Shown here: piece after piece, positions 56,901 through 64,000 of the stretch | How positions within the stretch are numbered: position 1 is the stretch's first letter | How the letters are laid out: each line of letters opens with the position of its first letter | Assembly: GCF_008831285.2 (NCBI RefSeq) | Contig: NC_045138.2 | Location: 43,765,115-43,829,114, forward strand | Reading direction: 5' to 3' | DNA: 64,000 nt | Source of the DNA: Nymphaea colorata | Taxonomy: Eukaryota > Streptophyta > Magnoliopsida > Nymphaeales > Nymphaeaceae | Position numbers and translations under genes: made by a program | Notes under the pieces: model-generated | What the model saw: only the letters and a program-made list of their open reading frames with translations | Told to the model about the DNA's origin: nothing | Database searches by the model: none

Positions 56901-58109
56901 TTTAAAAACTTTTGAATTAAAATTTTGATCAATATTCCCAACACATTTGATTTCAAGAGGAGTTCCATCGGCGGTTTTAACAAATGGGCACGATTCTTCC
57001 TTAGTGCATTCGGTAAGCAAAGAATTACAAGGGGTTATATGAAATGAAGCTCCGGAATCAAGAATCCAAGAGTACTTACTTGATGATGTAGATGCCACGG
57101 TTGCTCCGGAGATTGGAGAAGTCCCTCCTCCTTTGAAAAGCGGTTGAAGAGCATCAATAAGCTTTGGTTGGAGGGCACTTACAAGTTTGTCTAGGTCAAA
57201 TCGATTGCTTTCTTCATACATTATCCCAGCCACACTTGTCTTTTTATCAAATCTCCTCAATTTAGGACATCTAAGTTTGGTATGTCCTTCTTCTTGACAA
57301 TGGAAACATATAATCTTCTTGTTGCCATTATTGCTATGCTCATAGTTTCGATTAAAGTGAGGAGGCCTATAAGTTCTCATATGAGCACCGGGTCTTGAGG
57401 TAGCAAGAACACTTTCACTCTTGTCTTTTGAAAAATTGAGTCTATTTTCCTCCATTTGAAGTTCCGCTATGGCTTCGTTCATGGATGGCACTTTATGCCT
57501 ATGGAGCAAGGAAGTTTTGACTCCATCATATTCCGATCTAAGACCAAGAATGAATTTATAAAATTTCTCCCTTTGGATTTGTTTTTCTCTAACTCCAATG
57601 TCTCTTGGATCATACCATTCGGGTTCAAATAGAGCAAGTTCGTCCCATAATTGCTCCATTTCTCCAACGTATTCTTTAATGGACTTGTCTCCTTGTTGGA
57701 GACTTGCAATCTTCATTTGAAGATTGCACATGTAGGCCACATCCTTCATAGTGTGGGTTTTCTTGAGAAATTCCCAAGCTTCATGAGCAAAATTATGTTT
57801 TGCTATTTGGCCCATGGTTGTAGTATCAACACAAGCAATAATCCAAGTGATAATCTTGTGGTGTCCTATCTTCCACTCTTCCCATTTTCTCTCATATTCA
57901 TTCATAGCCTTGTCTTTTTCAACTCCATCTAGTTCTTGAGCTTTACCATCTATGGTCTTGGTGAGGACTAATTGAGGTTCACTTTTTGACCCATCAACGA
58001 GTCCCCATAGGCCTTTACTTCTAATAAAATGTTCCATAGTTTTTGCCCTAGAAACATAATTTGATAAAGTTAATTTGGGAAGAGGAGTAGAGGAAGTTCT
58101 TTCATCCAT
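53976..58109 (-). CDS. Copia F gag-pol polyprotein, 1377 codons
   Basis: One uninterrupted frame. The start chosen is MDERTSSTPLPKL at 58109; an open stretch 19 codons upstream is unlike gag. Gag has WEEWKIGHHKIITWI and the zinc knuckle CFHCQEEGHTKLRC (about residue 267). The protease active site WILDSGASFHIT is near 350. Integrase begins VWHQRLGHSSLGKMS (about 478), then CDDCIKAK, HSDVWGPAPI, SDSGGEFISNEF and [15 protein letters not shown]. Reverse transcriptase has [15 protein letters not shown] (about 980) and LLLYVDDMIITGND (about 1062). RNase H has YTDADWGGDPNNRHS (about 1228), SSTEAEYRAMA and CDNKSAIYIAS, ending in FFTKALASARFQFLLGKL. All catalytic motifs are intact. It is unlike copia B in gag and LTR, so a different copia lineage. 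Confidence 0.95.
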   Translation of the reverse strand: MDERTSSTPLPKLTLSNYVSRAKTMEHFIRSKGLWGLVDGSKSEPQLVLTKTIDGKAQELDGVEKDKAMNEYERKWEEWKIGHHKIITWIIACVDTTTMGQIAKHNFAHEAWEFLKKTHTMKDVAYMCNLQMKIASLQQGDKSIKEYVGEMEQLWDELALFEPEWYDPRDIGVREKQIQREKFYKFILGLRSEYDGVKTSLLHRHKVPSMNEAIAELQMEENRLNFSKDKSESVLATSRPGAHMRTYRPPHFNRNYEHSNNGNKKIICFHCQEEGHTKLRCPKLRRFDKKTSVAGIMYEESNRFDLDKLVSALQPKLIDALQPLFKGGGTSPISGATVASTSSSKYSWILDSGASFHITPCNSLLTECTKEESCPFVKTADGTPLEIKCVGNIDQNFNSKVFKIPKVRFIPKLNLNLLSVSQITNHGCDIVFSQNKFLIQDHLSKKTIGEGSRKNDLYYVDYLDLSNPTCNIVKKSDIQVWHQRLGHSSLGKMSCIPFLEEKCKEMISCDDCIKAKIKALPFGNRNFVAKAPFELVHSDVWGPAPIMSKGGLVYYVIFVDDYSRYAWVYFLKRKSEVFMNFKNFYNMIKTQFDANLKIFRSDSGGEFISNEFEEFLKEKGVIHQKSCPKTPQQNGVAERKHRHILETTRALLISKNVPKNFWAEAILTSIYLINRMSSKVLENISPFQKLFNLEPTYKRFKVFGCKCFILNDKNDKLSSRAIQCVFIGYSETQKGYRCYDIEKDKVYVSRNVIFLEEENGFNENKPKHEDDYSFLWINDDDVDNDDDVLPSSHNDAQNEVENTLFDRSSPRSDGSPREVIVYKRRSQQNIQESQPTLRRSQRDSHPPQKFVSYESFSPKHRACLLAIHSHVEPSSYLEAKTNPHWIEAMNNELRALEDNKTWDIVSLPIGKRTIGCRWVYKVKTRSDGSLEMYKARLVAKGYAQEYGIDYEETFAPVARMTSVRALIAIASIKQWFIYQLDVKNAFLNGYLNEEVYMDSPPGLDLLQGKVLYLRKALYGLKQAPKAWFDMFSNVMFKQGFKSCYSDTAMFVKNTAIGIIVLLLYVDDMIITGNDANRIMQVKDFLKNEFEMTDLGKLTYFLGIEVAYSRRGYLLSQMKFVNDIISRSGITDDKVVDTPEALGVKMKIDDGKILENPTPFRQLVGALTYLSITRPDISHAVHVISQFQQSLTSVHMGAALRIVRYVKHTITKGLFLSSSSNLNMIAYTDADWGGDPNNRHSTTGLCVFLGDSLISWRCKKQNKVSLSSTEAEYRAMATTTMEIVWLKSLLKDIGIDLNEATKLCCDNKSAIYIASNHTFHERTKHIEMDCHYVREEYLSRTIDISFVPSEYQLGDFFTKALASARFQFLLGKLSMITP

Positions 58110-58406
58110 AATGTGTACCTTGTAAAGGAGACGTTGAGGTAGTGCTAGGATGAAAAACAGCCACACAAAAATGAAGCTTTCGACGCGTCAAAGACTGCCA
58201 CAATCTTCACCACCAAGGGAGCTTTATCCCGTCACAAATATCACCAAAAGAAGCCAGCAAAATAACAGCACCTTCTTGTGTCAAATTTCAGCCAACAATA
58301 TATCGAACACTTGGAGTGCTTCACAGCTCCAAGGAAAGAGTAATAACTGGATCTTCAAGCTGTCCTCTAAGCTTGAAAGACAGCAACGCAAAGAGCCAAA
58401 ACGAGG

Positions 58407-58417
58407 CTCTGATACCA
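58407..58417 (-). other. Copia F primer-binding site
   Basis: Minus-strand TGGTATCAGAG abutting the 5' LTR. Confidence 0.9.
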
Positions 58418-58893
58418 TGTAAATCAGGCCTGATCTTGAGAATACAAATGCTTCAAGAGATACACTCTTGAAGATCCCAACAACTTCAATAGGTAATACA
58501 CAACCAAACCTCAAACTTGAGGAGAAGATACCAAATCTATTAATCTCAATAGAAGAATACACAAGAGAGGCCTAAAAGCCTTAACCAAACAAGGGACAAC
58601 AGTCCCATATATATAGTACAATGAAAGGGAGAGAAGAAGGAGGAGTTGGCTGTTGGGCCAGCTCCAACGGCTAGAAATCTAGCCGTTGGAAGCTGGTCCA
58701 ACAGCTAGTTCCCTTTTACAAAAAGGAAAAGGTAAAAATAGAAAAAGAAAAGAAAATAAAAAGTACATAAAAAAGAAAAGGAAGCAAATAAAATAAAATA
58801 CATAACACCTATGCATACATAGATATTCATATATACAAATCATATATGAAACATATGTATACTTACATAATGTCTAATATTTAAATTCTAACA
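58418..58893 (-). repeat. Copia F 5' LTR
   Basis: 476 bp, reads as identical to 53487-53962. Confidence 0.95.
58605..58616 (-). promoter_or_regulatory. Copia F LTR TATA box
   Basis: CTATATATATGG on the minus strand in the 5' LTR, about 190 bp from its inner end. Confidence 0.6.
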
Positions 58894-59264
58894 AGCTATG
58901 CCCATTGATCCACTTGATGCCTCTGCTTGCTACGTCTTGAAAAGAATGCCAATAGAAGGCTGAGCCTTCAAAATGCAATGGATAACTAGCAAATACAATA
59001 GTGTGTTTATATATAATAATATTCATTGGCTAAGTCACATGGACTCTTCTATTTTGCTGTCACACCCACATCGATGAGATGCAGGTGTGGCTCCGACTCG
59101 CACCTGAGCCCAGTCAACGGAAGCTAGGTGCAGTCAACTCCCGTCGGGTCCAATGTGTCCCTTTTTTGGTTCTTTTTTAATTTGTTAAAACATAAACGAA
59201 AAGGGTGTTAGGGCGCTAACTCGTTTCAGTCGAAGCCCTCATCCCTACTACCTTTGCGCATGCC

Positions 59265-60211
59265 CTATGTCACACAGGTACTTTGTTTGAGTGAGGTAAC
59301 CATTTTCACAAGTGTACGAGATGGGTATGGGTATGCCCTTGGACACGGGCCGAACATGGTCAAACTAGTGTCGGGTGCGGTCAATGCTCCCACCTGTATC
59401 CATCCTTTTTTGGACTCGGTCAAAGTTGACCAAGTCCATTTTTGTCCTTTGATTAGGTTTTATTTTAAACTATCATGTTTATGCAATGGAAATGAAGAGC
59501 CCTTGATAGACACTAAAGGGCTGTTCATTTTCTTCGTGGTTTAACTCCACCTATTCAGCTAGATTTTACAGCGAACATTAATTTTTTGGCAACTTCCTTT
59601 TCTTTAATAGAACTTTCTATCTATGTCACATAGGTACGGGTACTGGTTCAGACTATTTTCAAAAAACTTGGGTACGGGGGTATGACTATATATATATATA
59701 TATATATAACTTAAAATCAAAATTCAAACAAAATAACACATTCATGATTCAAAATTTATAGTTTCTAAAGAAGAAACTATTGAACAAAATATGAAAATAC
59801 AGTTTTGTATGTGTTTTATGAGTATAAATGGTGTAAATAACAAAACTGAAATTCTAGAAATTTTGGATAGGAAAGGACTCGGTCAACTTTGATCGAGTCC
59901 TAAATCGGATGGATACGGTCTTGGGTACGTTGACCGTATCCGGTACTGTTTGACCAGTACCCAAGAGGAACCCGGGACAGTATCAATACCAGTACCGGTG
60001 TCGTACCTGACCGCTACGAGTACGCTGCCTTTACAGGTGACAAAGCTTTCTGTATAGTTTTGTTTGCTTAAAATCTTATTTTTGTCTATGCATAATATAT
60101 ATATATATATATATATACAGTGCTTACGGCCATGTCCCCGTCCCCAAATTTTTGAAAGTGCTCCGCACCCATACCCGTACTGGCACTTGTACCTGCACCT
60201 ATGTTACATAG
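59265..60211. mobile_element. hAT element of the CTATGTCAC family, middle layer
   Basis: 947 bp with ends CTATGTCACACAGGTAC and CTATGTAACATAGGTGC (complement). Flanks CGCATGCC (59257-59264) and CCCATGCC (60212-60219) agree at 7 of 8 bases, a slightly decayed target duplication. Confidence 0.72.
59621..60045. mobile_element. hAT element of the CTATGTCAC family, innermost layer
   Basis: 425 bp with ends CTATGTCACATAGGTACGGG and CTTTGTCACCTGTAAAGG (complement). Flanks CTTTCTAT (59613-59620) and CTTTCTGT (60046-60053) agree at 7 of 8 bases. An (AT)n tract lies near 59690-59708. Confidence 0.68.
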
Positions 60212-60219
60212 CCCATGCC

Positions 60220-60423
60220 ATGTCGTGCTCCCCCATCTGGCGATCTTCCACAACGGCGGCGGTCTTCAATCTGTTTTTTAGCGATGAGGTGTTGATTCAG
60301 CCACCATCCAACGATGAGGTCACGAGAGGCATTGCTGCACTGTGTCTCCACCCAAACCTGTCGGAAAACAGATGGATTGATGCTGAAGACTCTGAATCCA
60401 CCATAACCCAACCGCCTGCCTGA
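60220..60423 (+). pseudogene. Possible captured gene fragment in the outer hAT element
   Basis: A 67-residue frame beginning MSCSPIWRSSTTAAVFN with ordinary, non-repetitive composition, ending TITQPPA. It lies between the middle hAT element and the right end of the outer one. I do not recognise the protein, and there is no promoter or splice evidence. It may be chance or a captured exon. Confidence 0.28.
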
Positions 60424-61177
60424 TTCCAGCATGAGGAATCGCTCCATCTGTTCATTTTCTTGCGGCCCCTAGTGTGCTTGTCTTTCATTGCATCTCTTTT
60501 AAGCCAATTTTACTGCTGTTTTATACTTTCATATCGTGCCATCGTGGTATACAGCCTATATGCCTAAACAGAATACAGTTCTCAACTTCTCATGTTCTGT
60601 ACTTTGTAGTTTTTGGATCATGGTAGACACTGCTGAGTTCTGATTGCAATTGCTATTATTGCTGTATACATTTGCCTTATTAATTTTTTATTTTAGATGC
60701 TCGTTCTTGAGTATACTATAAAAGTTTCAAAGTTCAACTAACAAATATATATTGTCAGCTGTGTAGATATGCAGCCATGTGTATATATTTGCTACTGATA
60801 TAGTGATATATTGTCAAGTTATAAACTTATGATATATAATGTAAGCTTTCGTATGTATGCATTATGCAGCCGACCAGCCGTGTTCGGTGTTGTTCTTTTG
60901 AAGTTTTTGATTTCAAATTTTCACTTTTCTGCTTCTATAAGTCTATCATTTTTTATTTGCTCGATGTTAAGATGCCAAGATGGTTGGTATGTTATATTAT
61001 CAAATTACTATATATAATATATTATAGATGTTCTTACATGCTCGTATGCAATGCAATTGTGCAAGTATGTTATATTATATATATTAATAGCTAAATTGTA
61101 ATAATAATATATACATGTTCATGCGGTTATTTGTAATTACTTAATTGTCACAGAGTTTTGTTATATACATGTATGAC

Positions 61178-61217
61178 AAAGACTGCAGGATTGTATATAT
61201 ATATATATTCATATCAT

Positions 61218-61251
<34 letters not shown>

Positions 61252-61262
61252 ATGAATATTTA
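61178..61262. repeat. AT-rich palindrome and (AT)n tract
   Basis: ATTCATATCATATC and its complement GATATGAAT flank a long (AT)n run inside the outer hAT element; short direct copies of GTGCAGGATT lie on both sides. Confidence 0.8.
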
Positions 61263-61418
61263 TGACAAATAGTGCAGGATTTTATAGATACATATATATA
61301 TTATAATAATAAATTAATAATAATAAAAAAAATACCCTTGCCGCATTCCCGCACCTAAATTTTTTGGGATGCGCCGCTCTAGCACCTGCACCTCCACCTA
61401 TTTGACATAGTTCATTGG

Positions 61419-62279
61419 CACTATACTACCTAAAAATACTAGACATCTGTCATATGCATTGTAATATCTGCACATTTTTTATGTCAAAACTTGATTTTTA
61501 AGGGAATCTGATTGTATGACTACATTTTGAAAGAGGGGTAAAATCGAAATTTTATCTACCAATCATGGGCAATTGGACCTAATTCATGTTTATGAGCTTT
61601 AGAATAGGGATTTTAACTATGAACATTGCTTATAAATGCAAGATGGTACATATTAGGGTATAAAGGCAAAAATGAAATTTTTGCCTATTGCTAAGGCGGT
61701 AAAACTGATATATATAAATATTCTGGATAAACTCAGAAAATTAGGGAAGAAAGACCAAATTGTTGAGGCAAAGTGAACCAGAAGATTTGAAAGAATATAC
61801 TTACTATACAAAAGGTTATATATATATATACACAGACACACAGATCAGGAGAGAGAGAGAGAAGCTGAAATCCTTTGGCCATTTGTCATTAGGCTGTATA
61901 TGTGAGACATCCATATGGCTGGAGAATTTCAGCTTATATATATATATATATATATAATTTTGCCAGGAAGACCAAACTTCTAGGTCTTAAAAGTTAGTTA
62001 GAATTTATTGAAATTACATATTTATATACATAGCAAAAAGGGTGTATTTGGAAGTTAATACAGAAAATAAGTGACTGAACATGAGTTAAGGTTTCATATC
62101 TCATGTTATGATTATAAAGAATTTTTGGGATATTTAATTTACTCGTGTATGCAAGTCATATCATATACAACGTGTGATATGTATATATATGGGTTCGGTA
62201 ATGGTATTGTTACGTTTGATGTTTTTTTTGGTGAGCAACTGATAGATCTAAATTAGGGTTTAGATCTGAACCCTAGTTG
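61419..62279. other. Intron 9 segment, nothing recognised
   Basis: AT-rich sequence with short TA and GA microsatellites (61818-61860, 61936-61957). No gene or element border. Confidence 0.55.
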
Positions 62280-64000
62280 CCTACCCATGTTGTGAAGAAC
62301 CCAATGGCTTGAGGTTTCCTCTCAACATCTCAAGGGAGGCAGAGGAGAAGAAGAAGTGCAGTGAAGAGGAGGCGGAATTAAGTAAGGGTGGAGGATGAAC
62401 AGAGAATGAACCAGGAGGGGGGGAGGAGGCAGTTGGTTCCTCTTTGCTCTCTCCTCGCCCAAACTCTTCACTCTCAATCTCTCTCTTGCCTGACACCCAC
62501 TTACACTCTCCCTGGCTCTCTCTCTCTCTTTCTATCCTCGTTTTTTTTATCCCCCTCTCAACTGAGAAATCTCTCCCACTCTCTCCTGCTAACCCTCACT
62601 CTCATCCGTGTTCCTTCTCTAGTTCACTCCCCCTCTCGTCTGATCCCTTTCTCCCTTGTCTTCTCCCTTGAGCTCTCCCTCGTTCTCACTCTCTCTTGCA
62701 CACTTCCTTGCTCAATCTTCTTTCTTTCTCCCTTTTCTTTAGCCTATGCTCTCTCGCAGGCACACACTCACACTGCTCACTCACTCTCTCGCAGGCACAC
62801 ACTCACACTGCTCACTCACTCTCTCACAGACCCTCAATGCTCACTTGAATGCCCATGCTCGCCCTCAGCTACCTCTATCTCTCTTAATTTGCTCTCAGTT
62901 CTCACTCTCATTGGGTGCAGTTTTGGGATTGGCAGTTTGGGGGAAAATCGATTTTTCTCTCTTCTCGAAGCTGCTGGTTTGGGTGTTGGAATGCAGTTGA
63001 TTGGGGACATCAGCCACAGACCGTTCTTGGCATTTGTTAACTAGAGAAGCTCTTTGGTTGGCTGCCTTGGACACCTACATTTAGTTAGAGCACCGTAGAG
63101 GGGTGAGCAAGGTTGCACAAGCTTAATTTATTGGATATTTGCCCTAAGAATCTGGATAGTTACCTTTTCAGCATGTCGGACTTAGATTTAAATTGTTTAG
63201 GGTGCATGATAGAGATTTTTATAACGTTATGGAGGTTTAGGACTGTTTTAGGCTTTAGCGAGTTGTTGATCTATGCGATCTTTAGTTGGATATTGTATGG
63301 GGAGGAAGTACTTAAGTTGGCTTGCATGTTAAATTTACGGTTTGATATAAGACAGAACGTACAAGTTATTAGGATTCAGACATGCATTAGGGTGCTAAAG
63401 AAATGCTCTTTTTTGGTTGATTTGATCAGTAGTACACTCTTTCTAGTGAACTATTGTTGCGTCATCATTGGAATATTGGATTGTTAATGGGGAAGCATAA
63501 GTGTAATGGTGATGCCTCAACAAGTTGTTAGCCATCTAGATTGGGTTTCTAATTAATTGATGTTGTGCTTAGTAATGTATTTGAGAAGATTCATGCTTAG
63601 GGACCCCAATTGTGTGGTTCCCTAGTCGCTTGGAGCTAGCAAGTGAGAGGTGTGAACTTTGGTTTATAATATGAGGGTGTACTTGCAGTCAATGAAATGA
63701 TGGTAAGATTATGTTTGATGTTAAGTGTGCGAAGACTCTTATGAAAATGCGTTTGTTAGGCAAAATGAACCCCATGTGTTTTTTTGTCACATGGCAACTC
63801 GTACCTGCCAGTAACATAGTGTTAACCGTCGAGTCAGAACTATACTTGGGAATTCCTTTTGACCCTAACTAAAACGTGAGTTGATAAGTATGCAACTAAT
63901 GGACTGAATGAGAGACTTGGGGTTTTGATCGGTCTGTCACGACCTCGTAAGTATGGAAAAAATTTGAAGAACGGTTTTACAAGCAGATGCAATCTCTTGG
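62280..64000 (-). mobile_element. Possible reverse-oriented relative of the 3-kb solo LTR family (cut by window end)
   Basis: A CTCTCTC-rich tract (62460-62850) followed by GGGGTGAGCAAGG at 63100-63112 mirrors the order in the solo LTRs read backward, where CCTTGCTCACCCC lies upstream of a GAGAGAGG tract. Similarity beyond these blocks is weak, and no ends were found. The long serine/leucine-rich frames here come from the CT-rich tract. Confidence 0.33.

Larger units (their letters stand above)
53487..58893 (-). mobile_element. Copia F: young, complete antisense Ty1/copia element
   Basis: 5407 bp with a perfect 5-bp duplication AGCTA (53482-53486 and 58894-58898) and two 476-bp LTRs that read as identical. 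It has a primer-binding site, a single long ORF and a polypurine tract, all in the expected order on the minus strand. It looks capable of full expression, and its insertion is very recent. Confidence 0.95.
53195..59029 (+). mobile_element. Diverged TGTCACACCCC-type LTR fragment, interrupted by copia F
   Basis: Starts TGTCACACCCC at 53195. After copia F it continues with GAATGCCAATAGAAGGCTGAGCCTTC-like sequence near 58942-58970, whose GAAGGCTGAGCCTTC resembles the GAAGGCTTAGCCTTCG block of the solo LTRs. No right end or target duplication was found, and nested hAT elements follow. A distant relative of the three 3-kb solo LTRs is the best guess. Confidence 0.4.
59030..61410. mobile_element. 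hAT element of the CTATGTCAC family, outermost of three nested
   Basis: 2381 bp bounded by a perfect 8-bp duplication TTCATTGG (59022-59029 and 61411-61418). The ends are CTAAGTCACATGGAC and, from the other strand, CTATGTCAAATAGGTGG. GCACCTGCACC-type subterminal repeats are present near both ends. Two further elements of the same family sit inside it (59265-60211 and within that 59621-60045); without them it is about 1.4 kb. No transposase is visible. It contains a 68-codon open frame at 60220-60423. Confidence 0.85.

Noticed and set aside
58110-58166. Upstream start adding 19 residues to the copia F polyprotein
   Set aside because: The extra residues are hydrophobic and unlike gag; MDERTSSTPL at 58109 fits the family.
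62388-63044. 218-codon serine/leucine-rich frame
   Set aside because: It is produced by CTCTCT repeats and shows no domain, so I treat it as repeat DNA.

Overview
The window is nuclear DNA from a land plant, most likely a seed plant with large, repeat-filled introns. The evidence is GT-AG introns in a plant-type DExH-box RNA helicase gene, many Ty1/copia and Ty3/gypsy retrotransposon sequences, and hAT-type DNA transposons with 8-bp target duplications. The species cannot be read from the sequence.

Only one host gene is supported: a plus-strand DExH-box RNA helicase that I match from memory to Arabidopsis DExH1 (At2g35920). Nine exons fit together in frame (4815-4973, 5536-5681, 13549-13648, 13719-13931, 14225-14320, 15623-15898, 25627-25830, 25924-26079, 45117-45209) and give 1443 nt, or 481 codons. 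They encode the RG-rich N-terminus and the whole first RecA domain ([20 protein letters not shown]). The second RecA domain and the C-terminal domains lie past the window end. Introns range from 70 bp to 19 kb, and the last is open and longer than 18.7 kb.

Layout: 1-4592 is upstream DNA with a 907-bp hAT element (265-1171) and a GC-rich hAT-like element (4001-4592) close to the start codon. Intron 2 holds a 3-kb solo LTR (7233-10238) inside a dead gypsy sequence, and two nested hAT elements (11613-12826 around 11681-12425). Intron 6 holds a decayed antisense copia (16240-24291) split by a second copy of the same solo LTR (19118-22161). Intron 8 holds an 801-bp hAT element (27016-27816), a third solo LTR (28487-31450), and a three-level nest: old copia C (31463-44401), then a solo LTR (35887-44282), then a young copia B (35945-41171) with identical LTRs and a 1371-codon ORF. 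Open intron 9 holds a copia remnant (46968-47217), copia E (47726-52847; similar LTRs but a broken coding region), copia F (53487-58893; identical 476-bp LTRs and a 1377-codon ORF), and three hAT elements nested inside one another (59030-61410, 59265-60211, 59621-60045).

No dedicated multi-gene system was found. The notable content is structural: about 27 to 30 kb of identified transposable elements in a gene that still has clean splice sites, nests that can be ordered from exact target-site duplications, and one hAT family (ends CTATGTCAC, subterminal GGTRCGGG-like repeats) with at least five copies, two of which may carry pieces of other genes. No tRNA, rRNA, CRISPR or bacterial feature was seen.
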